Assembly: GCA_001870995.2 (NCBI GenBank)
Contig: MLAV02000003.1
Span: 186,001 to 250,000, forward strand
DNA length: 64,000 nucleotides
From: Chitinophaga sp. CB10
Lineage (GTDB): Bacteria; Bacteroidota; Bacteroidia; Chitinophagales; Chitinophagaceae
Reading direction: 5' to 3'
The translations under genes were made by a program, and so were the position numbers. The notes beneath the pieces are model-generated. The model made no database searches. It had not been told where the DNA came from and was given only the letters and a program-made list of their open reading frames with translations. The stretch's first letter is position 1; each line of letters opens with the position of its first letter. Positions 42,852 to 52,387 of this stretch are shown piece after piece.

Positions 42852-43613
42852 TTACCAATTAGCGGCAGTATCCAGGTTGAACACCTCTCCCATCTCCTTC
42901 AATAACGGCCCCAGGTAAGGCGTATGCTGCCCTGTACGGCCGCCATAGGCAGGCGCAATGGCATTCAGGTCCGGCAGGTTCAGCGAGGCTTTTACCAGCA
43001 CAGGATAAATCCGGTCCAGCCAGCGGTTATAGAGTTCCTTTTCCCCCGGGTACACCTTTTCGTCGATCAGCGCCTGTTCATAATCCCTGGCCGGCTCAAA
43101 GATGCCGGCGGCAAGGGCCATGATTTCATTGAGTGCGGTTTGCATACGGTCATAGCTTTCTTCGCCCGCTTTGCTTAACTGCAGTATCCAGGCATTTGCA
43201 TGCAATGTGTGGTACTTCAGCTCCCCCTTTACTTTTTTGCTCAGCTGCTGCAAGGGCTCAAAGCTGCTCTCCTGCAGGCTTTCGTAACGTACGGCCTCCG
43301 CCTGGTCGAAGAGGAAATGCCGCATCAGGCTGAAGTCGTACCCGGAATTCGGATACTCCACCAGGTGGCAGCATTTGAATGCAGCTTCGGGCCGGCAAAA
43401 AGCGTTTAAATCGGCCGGCCTGCCTTCCGGCAGCTCTTCCAATATCCGGAATAAAGCCCACGAGTGGCCGATCTTATCCTGTGCCATACTCGAAAAGGCA
43501 ATATCTTCTTCCATAACAGGCCCCAAACCTGTCCACTCCGAATTCCGGTGCCCCAGGATCAGTTCATCATCGGCCATCTTAGTGAGCAGGTCTGTAATTG
43601 CTTTATTTAACAT
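42852..43613 (-). CDS. paaC: Phenylacetyl-CoA epoxidase subunit PaaC
   Basis: A 253-residue PaaC, the structural partner of the catalytic PaaA in the ring-1,2-epoxidase. It has a ferritin-like helical fold, with DDELILGHRNSEWTGLGPVMEEDIAF and SSMAQDKIGHSWALF as family segments. It lacks the full set of diiron ligands, as expected for this subunit. Its start overlaps the end of paaB by 11 bp. Confidence 0.94.
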   Translation of the reverse strand: MLNKAITDLLTKMADDELILGHRNSEWTGLGPVMEEDIAFSSMAQDKIGHSWALFRILEELPEGRPADLNAFCRPEAAFKCCHLVEYPNSGYDFSLMRHFLFDQAEAVRYESLQESSFEPLQQLSKKVKGELKYHTLHANAWILQLSKAGEESYDRMQTALNEIMALAAGIFEPARDYEQALIDEKVYPGEKELYNRWLDRIYPVLVKASLNLPDLNAIAPAYGGRTGQHTPYLGPLLKEMGEVFNLDTAANW

Positions 43614-43983
43614 CAGTAGTTCCTTTGGATGATTGTTTGAATTTGTTGATCTTTTCCATCACCTTGAAGCCGCTGGCATCTCGGTAGGTTTTTTCCAGGT
43701 TGTTGGCAAACATATCCTCGTCTTCCACATCAAAAGCCAGTATATCTGCGCTTTTCACTACCCAGAGGTTTACGCATTTTTTTCTGCGGGCAAATTGTTC
43801 CTTGGCAAAGATGAGCGCCAGCTGCGGGTCAGGAGCGTGTACGCAACCTACGTGTTCATGGTGCGCGCCTCTCTTTTCCTGGTGAAATACTTCGTACACA
43901 TTCCAGTTCTCCCCTTCTTCCACCTTTATTACGGCATTGGGATCGCCTAGTTTTAATCTGTTTACACGTGGATCTAAAGACAT
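43603..43983 (-). CDS. paaB: Phenylacetyl-CoA epoxidase subunit PaaB
   Basis: A 126-residue PaaB, with the start set at 43983 (MSLDPRVNRLKL). Family segments are EGENWNVYEVFHQEKRGAHHEHVGCVHAPD (split at HQEKRG) and ALIFAKEQFARRKKCVNLWVV. PaaB connects PaaAC heterodimers into the full complex. It lies between paaA and paaC, separated by 31 bp from paaA. Confidence 0.93.
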   Translation of the reverse strand: MSLDPRVNRLKLGDPNAVIKVEEGENWNVYEVFHQEKRGAHHEHVGCVHAPDPQLALIFAKEQFARRKKCVNLWVVKSADILAFDVEDEDMFANNLEKTYRDASGFKVMEKINKFKQSSKGTTDVK

Positions 43984-44014
43984 GATTGGTTTCAAAAATT
44001 TGGAGCTTAAATAA

Positions 44015-45013
44015 TCAGGCAACCGGCAAACTGTGTTTTTCCGCCGGTTTCATCAGGGCTTTGCGTACCCAGCGGCCATGCTCTTCCGCCCATTTGCGTA
44101 CCTGCAGGCGTTCTTCATTGCAAGGGCCGCCGCCGTTGATCACCCTGAAAAATTCATCCCAGTCGGGATCGGAATATTCCCAGCGGCCGGTTTCCGGGTT
44201 TTTACGCAGCAAAGGGTCCGGCAGCGTTAATCCCAACTCCCATATCTTAGGTACATACATATCCAGGAACTGGTTGCGCATATCGTCGTTGCTGGCCATT
44301 TTCACCTTCCATTGCATCAGCTTTTCGCTGTGCAGGGATGCTTTATCCGGCGGCCCAAAGAAGTGCATGATCGGCTTCCACCAGCGGTTCAGCGCATCCT
44401 GCAGCATTTCCTTTTGGGCAGGCGTGCCGGTCGCCAGTTCAATAAACGCATCGTGCCCCTGTTTGAGGTGAAAACTTTCTTCGTAGCAGATGCGTTCCAG
44501 GGCGCGGCAGTAAGGCCCGTAAGACCCTTTGGAATTAGCCACCTGGTTTACGATAGCGGCCGCATCGATGAGGAATCCTATCACGGTAACGTCCGCCCAG
44601 GTTTTGGCCGGGTAGTTAAATACGTTGGAGTATTTGGACTTCCCGCTCAGCAGGTCGTTAATCATGGCTTCCCTGGTTTTGCCGAGCGTTTCCGCCGCAT
44701 TATACAGCAGCTGGCCATGGCCGATTTCATCCTGCACCTTGGCAATCAGGGCCAGTTTGCGCTTGAACCCGGGGGCACGGGTAATCCAGGTGCCTTCGGG
44801 CAAAGCGCCAATGATCTCAGAATGAGCATGTTGTTCGATTAAACGGATGAGCTGCCTCCTGTATTCCGCCGGCATCCAGTCGCCGGGTTCTATCTTTTCC
44901 CCCCTGGCAATACGTTCTTCAAATGCAGCCAGCTTCTCCGGCTCATCATGGAGCATTTCTTCCCTCACCTGCCGGTTATTGGGTTCTTCAAAAATGTATC
45001 CTCCGCCGTACAT
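44015..45013 (-). CDS. paaA: Phenylacetyl-CoA epoxidase catalytic subunit PaaA
   Basis: A 332-residue catalytic diiron subunit. The ferritin-like diiron ligands are visible: EHAHSEIIGALPEG and KVQDEIGHGQLLY in the first half, and ICYEESFHLKQGHDAF in the second. It epoxidises phenylacetyl-CoA, the entry step of aerobic phenylacetate breakdown. It is the first gene of the paaABCD operon, followed later by nadD. No paaE reductase is found in the window. Confidence 0.95.
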   Translation of the reverse strand: MYGGGYIFEEPNNRQVREEMLHDEPEKLAAFEERIARGEKIEPGDWMPAEYRRQLIRLIEQHAHSEIIGALPEGTWITRAPGFKRKLALIAKVQDEIGHGQLLYNAAETLGKTREAMINDLLSGKSKYSNVFNYPAKTWADVTVIGFLIDAAAIVNQVANSKGSYGPYCRALERICYEESFHLKQGHDAFIELATGTPAQKEMLQDALNRWWKPIMHFFGPPDKASLHSEKLMQWKVKMASNDDMRNQFLDMYVPKIWELGLTLPDPLLRKNPETGRWEYSDPDWDEFFRVINGGGPCNEERLQVRKWAEEHGRWVRKALMKPAEKHSLPVA

Positions 45014-45111
45014 GTGCGATTGTTTTGGTTGATTCGTAAATTACGGAAAAAAGCCCGTTTTCAGCGGCAAGGGATTGTTAAAAGCGCTAATTTTAAAGGG
45101 CGGTAAAATCC

Positions 45112-45777
45112 ATGGTTTCTGTGCCTGCCATATTGTTTTTTTTGTTGCTGTTGCCCGCCGCTAACGGGCATCGTGGCAAACAGCTGACGCCCGCCGGCCA
45201 TACGGTCGTATCCCTGGATTTCCACTTCCAGGAACAGCCATCCACCCCGGATTCGGACACCATCTATTATGCGCCTTACCGGAAGCTTTCCTGGAACGAT
45301 TTTACAGGCCGCCCGCCCCTTTCAGGGCCCAGCGGAGCCGTTTCCTACACCAGCTTTTCCTACGAAGGGAGCAGCCGCGTGTACAAGGATACCCTCCACA
45401 TCTCCCTGCTGCTGCAGGTCTTTTTTGTAAAAAGCGCCAGCTGGGTCAAACCGGGTAATAACACCACCTATGGCCTGGCCCATGAACAGCTGCATTTTGA
45501 CATCACCCGCCTCGTGGTGGAGCGGTTTAAGCAGCGATTAAAACAAACGGCGCTGAACCGGGACGACTATGATAGTGTTATACAATTTCAATACCTTGAG
45601 GCTTTCCGGGAAATGAACCGGCTTCAGTATGCCTTTGACCGCGATACCCATAGTGGCATGAACGCAGCTGCGCAGGCCTCCTGGCGCGAAAAGGTGACGA
45701 TAGCACTGAAAAATAACGGCACGCTCCCGGAAGAACTGGGCAACGACATAAACTCATTCCCGTCAGGACCGCGTTAA
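45112..45777 (+). CDS. DUF922-like putative zinc protease, exported
   Basis: A 221-residue exported protein (signal about 1-19). The HExxH metal motif appears as AHEQLHFDI (about 124-132), and the second-half motif YAFDRDTHSGMNAAAQASW matches the DUF922 pattern. Family members are predicted secreted metallopeptidases without known substrates. It lies alone, divergent from paaA. Confidence 0.75.
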   Translation: MVSVPAILFFLLLLPAANGHRGKQLTPAGHTVVSLDFHFQEQPSTPDSDTIYYAPYRKLSWNDFTGRPPLSGPSGAVSYTSFSYEGSSRVYKDTLHISLLLQVFFVKSASWVKPGNNTTYGLAHEQLHFDITRLVVERFKQRLKQTALNRDDYDSVIQFQYLEAFREMNRLQYAFDRDTHSGMNAAAQASWREKVTIALKNNGTLPEELGNDINSFPSGPR

Positions 45778-45857
45778 ACCTTGGCATATAATTATCGTTT
45801 AAGCTTTAGCGTTATCTATATACGGAATACACCTTTCACATGCTTTAAACTTTACTT

Positions 45858-47306
45858 ATGCAACCAAATCTTTTGTGGCGCCTGCTGACCGGCGCTACCC
45901 TGATAAGCCTCCTGCTCGCCGCCTGCAGCAAGGACATGGCCAGGAACCCCGGCAACAACCCCAACCCGGGGTCCAAAGCGATATCTACCAACGATAGTAT
46001 ATTCAATATTTTCAAGGATATTTATTTGTGGACAGATGCCGTACCTGACTCGGCTACCTTTAAACCGGATAGCTACAGCAGTCCATACACGATGTTCGAC
46101 TCGCTGATCGGCTTCAAAAAGAACAGCCGGAACGCCAACCTGGATAAATACAGCTTCCTGGACGACGGTTCTACCGCTGATGTGCTGGCAGGCCATGCAG
46201 GCGACCTGGGCTTCCAGATCGGCTGGCAAACCCGCACCGAGCTGCACGTGGTGTACGTATATCCCGGCTCCCCTGCCGATAAAGCAGGCATCAAGCGGGG
46301 CTGGCAGATGTCTGCCGTGAACGGCACCACCTCCTTCACCTACGGCAACCAGGCCACGGAAGATGCGCTTAACAAAGCGTTCAGCAGCCAGTCCGCCAAC
46401 TTCGTATTTACCAAGCCGGATGGCAACACCCTCACCACTACCATTACCGCAGCCCAATACACGCTCAATCCTATCCTCTACAGCAAGGTATATGACCTCG
46501 GAGGCAGCAAGATCGGGTATATCGTGTTCAACTCCTTCGTGGCGCCGGATGTGGTTAAGACGCAGTTTGAATCCATTTTCAGCGATTTCAAAACGGCCGG
46601 CGTAACCAAAGTAATTATTGACCTCCGTTACAATGGCGGCGGGTACGTAAGCACGGCGGAATACCTCGCCAATAAGCTGGCGCCGGCCAGCGTGGGCAAC
46701 CAGCTGATGTATTCCACCGTCTTCAACTCCCGGGTCACCAATAAGAATTTCAACTGGTTCTTTAAAGCCATGAAGGCCGTTCCGGATTATCCGAACCAGC
46801 TCTGGTCCGATATCTTCTACTCCGAAGCCACGACCTACGCTAAAACCAATTTTGGCGCAACCGGCGGCCTCGCGCTCACTAACCTGAGCTTTATCATGAC
46901 CGGTAATACTGCCTCCGCCAGCGAGCTGCTCTTCAATGTGCTGAAGCCTTCCCTGAAACCCCGTATGGTAGGAAGCACTTCTTACGGTAAGCCGGTAGGG
47001 TTCATTGCCGTTACTGTGGGGGCTATTGATATGTACTGCATTAACATGCAATCCATCAACTCCGCCAACCAGGGCGATTATTTTGACGGTTTTACGCCGG
47101 ATGTGCAGGCAGGCGATGATTATGCCAACGATTGGGGAAGCTTCCAGGATCCGATGCTGCGGGCGGCCCTTACGGATATGGGCGTACCAGCCAGCGCCCT
47201 GGGCAGGATAGCTGCGCCGGAGTCCAACCGGCTGGGGACAATTTCCAGGTTCTACAACAAAGCGAACCAGTTTAAAGGGATGATTTTCCCGAAAGTGAAA
47301 GAGTAA
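45858..47306 (+). CDS. S41 family C-terminal processing peptidase, lipoprotein
   Basis: A 482-residue lipoprotein (signal ends LLAAC at about residues 18-22). A helical N-domain (about 45-90) is followed by a PDZ-like domain (about 105-195, with GSPADKAGIKRGW). The S41 protease core (about 215-430) has the catalytic Ser in NTASASELL and Lys in STSYGKPVG. It probably degrades or trims exported proteins. Its end is near a large hairpin facing the M28 gene. Confidence 0.9.
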   Translation: MQPNLLWRLLTGATLISLLLAACSKDMARNPGNNPNPGSKAISTNDSIFNIFKDIYLWTDAVPDSATFKPDSYSSPYTMFDSLIGFKKNSRNANLDKYSFLDDGSTADVLAGHAGDLGFQIGWQTRTELHVVYVYPGSPADKAGIKRGWQMSAVNGTTSFTYGNQATEDALNKAFSSQSANFVFTKPDGNTLTTTITAAQYTLNPILYSKVYDLGGSKIGYIVFNSFVAPDVVKTQFESIFSDFKTAGVTKVIIDLRYNGGGYVSTAEYLANKLAPASVGNQLMYSTVFNSRVTNKNFNWFFKAMKAVPDYPNQLWSDIFYSEATTYAKTNFGATGGLALTNLSFIMTGNTASASELLFNVLKPSLKPRMVGSTSYGKPVGFIAVTVGAIDMYCINMQSINSANQGDYFDGFTPDVQAGDDYANDWGSFQDPMLRAALTDMGVPASALGRIAAPESNRLGTISRFYNKANQFKGMIFPKVKE

Positions 47307-47339
47307 AGCACCGGCAAATAGCGCCGTTAGAATAAATAT

Positions 47340-47383
47340 TTAGGGGGAGATGTAAAGCCTGCGGCTCCAGCATCTCCCCCTAA
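47340..47383. terminator. Stem-loop between convergent peptidase genes
   Basis: TTAGGGGGAGATG pairs with CATCTCCCCCTAA, with a second small hairpin (AGCCTGCGGCT) in the loop. It lies between the S41 and M28 genes and probably terminates both. Confidence 0.7.
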
Positions 47384-47388
47384 AAAAA

Positions 47389-48270
47389 TTAATTAAACTC
47401 CCTGATTACGCCAAGGATCATATTCACAGCCCTGTAATAAAAGGAATGATTGATAGTCCGGTATTCATCGGAAGGCTTGTGATAATCCTCATGATCCTCC
47501 ACGCCGAAGTAGATAAACGGGATCCTGGCCTGGTAAAACGCACCCTGGTCGCTCTGATTGATCCAATTATCCGAACCCGTTCCGGTATCATGCCCGATGA
47601 GCAGTTTAATGCTGCTGCGCGCCGCCACTTTTTCCACCACCGGCTTCAGCTCCGGGAATACGCCGGGGCCGCAGGCATATAATTCATCTTTATTGTTGTG
47701 CGCAATCATATCCATGTTGATATTCAGCACTATATCTTCCAGGGGTACAGGAGGCCGCGCTACAAAGGCCCTGGCGCCCTGCAAGCCCATTTCCTCCCCG
47801 TCTGTAGCGAGGAAGAGGAGTGTATGCTTTGGCGGGTGCTGCTTAAAGTAACCGGCAATAGCCAATAATCCGCCAATCCCGGAAGCGTTATCATCTGCCC
47901 CGTTATAAATACTATCCTGTTGCTGATTGGGCCTGCCGATACCCACATGATCGTAATGGGCGGAAATGACAATCACTTTATTATCGCTGCCGGGAATATA
48001 GCCGTAGAGGTTAGTGCCCATAATATTTGTTTCGCCCCGTTTGAAATAGAAAGGGTATTCGTAGGTGTTATGATAGGGTTGTAATCCCGCTTCCTCAAAC
48101 CGTTTGAGCAGGTAGAACTGTGCCTGGCGGTTGCCCCGGGTACCGGTTTTACGGCCTTCGTATTTATCGGCGGCGAGGGTACTGATGTCTTTCATCAGTT
48201 GTACGGAATCCGTCTGCGCCAGTGCGGGCGCTGCCAACAGGATACCGGCGCAGCATAAGAGCCATTTCAT
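47389..48270 (-). CDS. M28 family zinc aminopeptidase
   Basis: A 293-residue exported peptidase (signal about 1-18). The two-zinc ligands of M28 are visible: SAHYDHVGIG (His, Asp), YNGADDNASG (Asp), LATDGEEMGLQG (Glu, Glu), NMDMIAH (Asp) and VEDHEDYHKPSDEY (His). It should remove N-terminal residues from peptides in the periplasm or outside the cell. It sits downstream of feoB but in its own unit. Confidence 0.92.
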   Translation of the reverse strand: MKWLLCCAGILLAAPALAQTDSVQLMKDISTLAADKYEGRKTGTRGNRQAQFYLLKRFEEAGLQPYHNTYEYPFYFKRGETNIMGTNLYGYIPGSDNKVIVISAHYDHVGIGRPNQQQDSIYNGADDNASGIGGLLAIAGYFKQHPPKHTLLFLATDGEEMGLQGARAFVARPPVPLEDIVLNINMDMIAHNNKDELYACGPGVFPELKPVVEKVAARSSIKLLIGHDTGTGSDNWINQSDQGAFYQARIPFIYFGVEDHEDYHKPSDEYRTINHSFYYRAVNMILGVIREFN

Positions 48271-48313
48271 AGTACATCACATTTCCTGCAATGTACCTAA
48301 TTATCGGGCAGCC

Positions 48314-50446
48314 TTATTTAAAAATCTGATAAACGATGAAACTGCAGATATAGGCCAGCGTGGTCATGTACACGAGCTGGAACAAAGGAATCTTCCAGGA
48401 TTTGGTTTCTCTTTTTACGATGGCAAGGGTGCTCATGCACTGCATGGCAAAGGCATAAAAGATCATGAGCGACAAGCCGGTAGCCAGCGTGTACACCTTG
48501 GTGCCATCCGGGCGTTTGGCTGCGGCCATTTTCTCGCGGAGGGTGGCATTATTGTCTTCCTCATTTTCGCCTACGCTGTACAGCGTAGCCATAGTGCCCA
48601 CAAACACTTCCCTGGCGGCAAAAGAGGTAATCAGGGAGATGCCCATCTTCCAGTCGAAGCCCAGCGGCGCAATGGCCGGCTCAATGGCATGACCGAGGAT
48701 CCCGGCATAGGAGTTGGCCAGCTTTTCGGAAGAATAGAGGTGATTCAGGCTGTCGGCCGCAGGCGTGTCCGGCTGTACAGCCGCTATTTGCGGTTCGTAT
48801 TTCTGGTGGATAGGCTGCATGCGCTTCGCAGGGCCGTAAGAAGCCAGGAACCAGAGGATCACGGAAATCACGACGATGATCTTACCGGCGTCCGTCACGA
48901 AGATTTTGGATTTTTCCAGCATGGTAATGCCCACGTTCTTCCATCGTGGCGCACGGTACACCGGCAGCTCCATGATGAAGTAGCTTTTTTCCTTAATGCG
49001 GACAAACAGCTTCATCAACGCGGCAATGAAAATAGCCATGAAGAAGCCAAGCAGGTATAAGCCCATCATGGCAAGGCCCTGCAGGCTGAGAAATCCCAGG
49101 AAGCGTTTATCCGGAATTACCAGCGCTATCATCATGGTGTAAATAGGCAGCCTGGCGGAGCAGCTCATGAGCGGCGTAACCAGTATGGTGATCAGGCGTT
49201 CTTTCTTGTTTTCGATGGTACGGGTGGCCATGATGGCGGGTACGGCGCAGGCGACCCCGCTGATCAGCGGCATAACGGACTTACCGTTGAGGCCAACCTG
49301 GCGCATCAGCCTGTCCGTAAGGAAGCTGATACGGGCCATATAGCCGGTATCTTCCAGGATGGTGATCAGGCCAAAGAGGATGGCAATCTGCGGTACGAAT
49401 ACGGCAAACCCGCCGATACCGGCCAAAATACCGTTGATGAGTACATCGCTCAGTTTATTTTCCGGTAAGGTGGAGGATAACCATCCGCCGAGGTTGCCGA
49501 AGAGGGTTTCGATCCAGTCCTGCGGGTAGCTGGCCAGCCAGAAGATGCTCTGGAAAAGCAGGAACATCACCACCAGCAGGATGACATAGCCCCAGAAACG
49601 GTGCAGCAGGAGGTCGTCAATTTTTTCGGAACGGAGCTGTTTCTGCAGCGGATCCGCTTCCACCACGGTCGATTTCATGATCTGCTTGATACGGGCGTAC
49701 CGTTGCATGATCTCTTCGGCCTGTACTTTCGTTTTATTGAAGTGGTGTTGCTGAACGGCCGTTTTGATGGCCTGTTTCTGGCCGGCGTTCAGGAAGCTCA
49801 GCTCGTCGCTGTTGACAGCCACCTGGAGCGCGGCGTAATCGCTTCTGCAAAGGGTGTATTTCTTTACATCTTCGATGGTTTCTTTTGCCAGCGCGTTGTT
49901 ATTGATGAAATCGCGGGCCGGAGCGGCGTAGTTTCCTTTGGCCGTCTGGTCTATGATCTTCTTTAGTTCGCTGAGGCCTTTATTCTTCCTGGGGTTGATG
50001 GCCACCACCGGCACGCCCAGTTCCCGCTCAATGCCATCCAGATCGATTTCCACGCCTTTTTTGCGGGCAATATCCATCATGGTAAGGGCAATGATCACCG
50101 GCATTTTCAGGTCTATGATCTGGGAGCAGAAGAGGAGGTTACGTTTCAGGTTGGAGGCATCGGCTACGATGATGACCATATCCGGCGCTTCGGAGGCGTT
50201 GACGTTGATCAGCACATCGTAGGTAACGTATTCATCGGCACTTTTAGGATACAGGGAGTAGGTTCCAGGCAGGTCAATGACGTTGGCCGTGAGTCCGGAT
50301 GCGATATTTGCCACACCGGTCTTTTTGTCGACAGTAACGCCCGGAAAGTTGCTAACCTTCTGGTTCAGACCTGTGAGAGCATTAAAAAGGGAGCTTTTTC
50401 CACTATTCGGGTTTCCTACCAGCGCAATGTTTAATGAATCCTGCAT
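48314..50446 (-). CDS. feoB: Ferrous iron transporter FeoB
   Basis: A 710-residue FeoB. The N-terminal G domain has GNPNSGKSSLFNALTG (G1, about 11-26), NFPGVTVDKKTG and DLPGTYSLYP (G3). The permease domain follows from about 280, with Gate motifs including CAVPAIMATRTIENKKER and SCSARLPIYTMMIALV. It imports Fe(II). FeoA is neither fused nor adjacent. A -7 element is present upstream. Confidence 0.96.
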   Translation of the reverse strand: MQDSLNIALVGNPNSGKSSLFNALTGLNQKVSNFPGVTVDKKTGVANIASGLTANVIDLPGTYSLYPKSADEYVTYDVLINVNASEAPDMVIIVADASNLKRNLLFCSQIIDLKMPVIIALTMMDIARKKGVEIDLDGIERELGVPVVAINPRKNKGLSELKKIIDQTAKGNYAAPARDFINNNALAKETIEDVKKYTLCRSDYAALQVAVNSDELSFLNAGQKQAIKTAVQQHHFNKTKVQAEEIMQRYARIKQIMKSTVVEADPLQKQLRSEKIDDLLLHRFWGYVILLVVMFLLFQSIFWLASYPQDWIETLFGNLGGWLSSTLPENKLSDVLINGILAGIGGFAVFVPQIAILFGLITILEDTGYMARISFLTDRLMRQVGLNGKSVMPLISGVACAVPAIMATRTIENKKERLITILVTPLMSCSARLPIYTMMIALVIPDKRFLGFLSLQGLAMMGLYLLGFFMAIFIAALMKLFVRIKEKSYFIMELPVYRAPRWKNVGITMLEKSKIFVTDAGKIIVVISVILWFLASYGPAKRMQPIHQKYEPQIAAVQPDTPAADSLNHLYSSEKLANSYAGILGHAIEPAIAPLGFDWKMGISLITSFAAREVFVGTMATLYSVGENEEDNNATLREKMAAAKRPDGTKVYTLATGLSLMIFYAFAMQCMSTLAIVKRETKSWKIPLFQLVYMTTLAYICSFIVYQIFK

Positions 50447-50492
50447 TCCGTTCCTATCCTGTTGTTTAATAATATGAATGTTGCCGAATGCG

Positions 50493-50500
50493 CAAAGTTA
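50493..50500 (-). promoter_or_regulatory. Likely -7 element of feoB
   Basis: TAACTTTG on the minus strand, about 47 bp before the start codon, matches TAnnTTTG. It is the same octamer as before kdnA. A spaced TTG is not present. Confidence 0.45.
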
Positions 50501-50561
50501 AACATTAAAAAGCAGGGGTAATGATCCAATCGGGAAAAAAGCGATAAGCGGTAAACAAAAA

Positions 50562-50590
50562 GCCATGCTGTACTAATGTGACAGCATGGC
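50562..50590 (-). terminator. Rho-independent terminator of the padR-pspC operon
   Basis: A 10-bp perfect stem (GCCATGCTGT) with a 9-nt loop is followed on the minus strand by TTTTTGTTTACC. Confidence 0.85.
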
Positions 50591-50658
50591 CGATAGTTTA
50601 ATTTATAACACTCTTACAATCAATTGAGTAAGATTACCTGATTGATTTGGCGAAGCCA

Positions 50659-52353
50659 TTAAGCAGGCTCCGATTCGGAATTTGGGGCTGGCAAAGCAAT
50701 GTTAAAACTGCTGTGATATTTATAGTTGGTTTCTAATGAATCTTTATTGGCAGGGAGGGGTTTATCCTTTTCCCTGATTTCACCGTCCGGGGCAACTTCC
50801 AGTGAGCTGCGGCCGTCTTCATCGTGCCATATGCGGTCCTGGAAGTAATCGTCGTCGTACTTGCTGTGCGACCTGAAGGAGAAGACGCGGTACACTTCGT
50901 TGTCCACATCCAGGCTTTTGCCTTTAGGTACTTTGATCACAACAATTACCCGTTGTACGCGGTAGCGGGAGCCCTCCCGGAGGCCAAAGCCCCGTGGGAT
51001 GTAGAGGATGGAATCCTGCTGGGACAACTGGAAGGCGATGCTTTCCGCATTGATCCTGGCTTCAGCGGTGGTGCGGCCTTTGGCGTAGCGGATCACTTCC
51101 ACCTGGAAGCTGTCCGTATTACTTTTTTCCAGGCGGATGCGGATGTCGTTGATCACCGTGGTATCGCCCGTGATGCGTACATCTTCGTCGAAGATGCCGA
51201 ATTCTACGTCTTCATCCTCATGGTAGATATAATCCTTGTCTGCCACTTTTACGAGGAGCTTTCCGCTTTTTGGCTGGGCTACGTTAAAGACTTCCGTAGT
51301 CATGGTGCTTCTGCGCAACGCTTTTACGAAGGAAGAGGCCAGGCCGGCTGCGGTTACCAATCCTATGATCCAGAGGAATGCGAGGGTGGGCGCTATGAAG
51401 CGGGCGGACTGCCGGGCGCCGGTAGCCTTGCGCACCAGGAAGATCACCAGGGCCAGTACCGGGATACCGAGGAGCAACCCTGCGCTACCCCAGAACATCA
51501 CCACCTGTGTCGTATTAGCGAAGACGAGGTGCTGCAAAGGAAGAATGGCCGCGGAAGAAACGATGAGGGCAATACCTGCTACAATCAGGCAGAACAGGAT
51601 CACCACTGCAAAGAAGATAAAGAAGCTTTTGGTGATAGCTACGATTACCTTTCCCAAACCCCTGAAAAAGCTCAGGAAGAACCTTTCCACATCGTTACCT
51701 ATTTGCCTTCCGCGGCCCTGAGAAAAATTTCTAATATCATTTCCCGCTTTGGCAAACTGGTTTTTTACGTTATGCATTTCTTCCTGCACGGTGGTACGGA
51801 TATTATTAAGGTCTACCCGCTCCCCCCTCATTTCCAGCTTTTCGGCTGCGGTTTCCGCATAGGGAGCGGAAATCCACAGCACGATGTACACGATGGCGGC
51901 GGCGCCAAAGGAGCCCAGTACCAGGAGGGTGAAGATGATACGGAATACCACGGGGTCTATGTTGAAGTAAGCGCCGAGGCCACCGCATACACCGCTCACC
52001 ACTTTATCTTCCGGATCGCGGTAGAAGCGCTTACGCGGACGGTCTTTGTAGTCAGCGCCGGTAAAGGCCTGCTGCTGGTCTTTAGGCGCTTCGTCATCAA
52101 ACTGCTCCGGCGTACCCATGGAGAGCTTTACCGCTTCCACATCCGCGTCGGTGATGCAATGGGCGCCATTTTTCAATTTATCGTTGAACAGTTCGGCAAT
52201 ACGGGCTTCAATGTCCGTCACGATCTCGTCGCCACCTTCCTCTTTCGCAAAATAGCGCTTAAGGCTGTCCAGGTACTGGCGAAGTACCTCGTAGGCGCTA
52301 TCCTCGATGGGAATCAGTCTGCCGGACAGGTTTATGTTAATAATCTTTTTCAT
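50659..52353 (-). CDS. PspC domain membrane protein
   Basis: A 564-residue protein. An N-terminal soluble region (about 1-105) starts MKKIININLSGRLIPIEDSA. A PspC domain (about 108-175) has RDPEDKVVSGVCGGLGAYFNIDP (split at GVCGG) and a membrane span. Further spans lie at about 225-260, 280-300 and 320-345. The C-terminal part (about 355-564) is beta-rich and probably extracytoplasmic. Such proteins are typical of Bacteroidota and are paired with PadR regulators, as here. The role is envelope-stress related but unproven. Confidence 0.85.
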   Translation of the reverse strand: MKKIININLSGRLIPIEDSAYEVLRQYLDSLKRYFAKEEGGDEIVTDIEARIAELFNDKLKNGAHCITDADVEAVKLSMGTPEQFDDEAPKDQQQAFTGADYKDRPRKRFYRDPEDKVVSGVCGGLGAYFNIDPVVFRIIFTLLVLGSFGAAAIVYIVLWISAPYAETAAEKLEMRGERVDLNNIRTTVQEEMHNVKNQFAKAGNDIRNFSQGRGRQIGNDVERFFLSFFRGLGKVIVAITKSFFIFFAVVILFCLIVAGIALIVSSAAILPLQHLVFANTTQVVMFWGSAGLLLGIPVLALVIFLVRKATGARQSARFIAPTLAFLWIIGLVTAAGLASSFVKALRRSTMTTEVFNVAQPKSGKLLVKVADKDYIYHEDEDVEFGIFDEDVRITGDTTVINDIRIRLEKSNTDSFQVEVIRYAKGRTTAEARINAESIAFQLSQQDSILYIPRGFGLREGSRYRVQRVIVVIKVPKGKSLDVDNEVYRVFSFRSHSKYDDDYFQDRIWHDEDGRSSLEVAPDGEIREKDKPLPANKDSLETNYKYHSSFNIALPAPNSESEPA

Positions 52354-52387
52354 TTTTTTTGGGTTTAGGTCTTAGGTAAAAGGTTGA

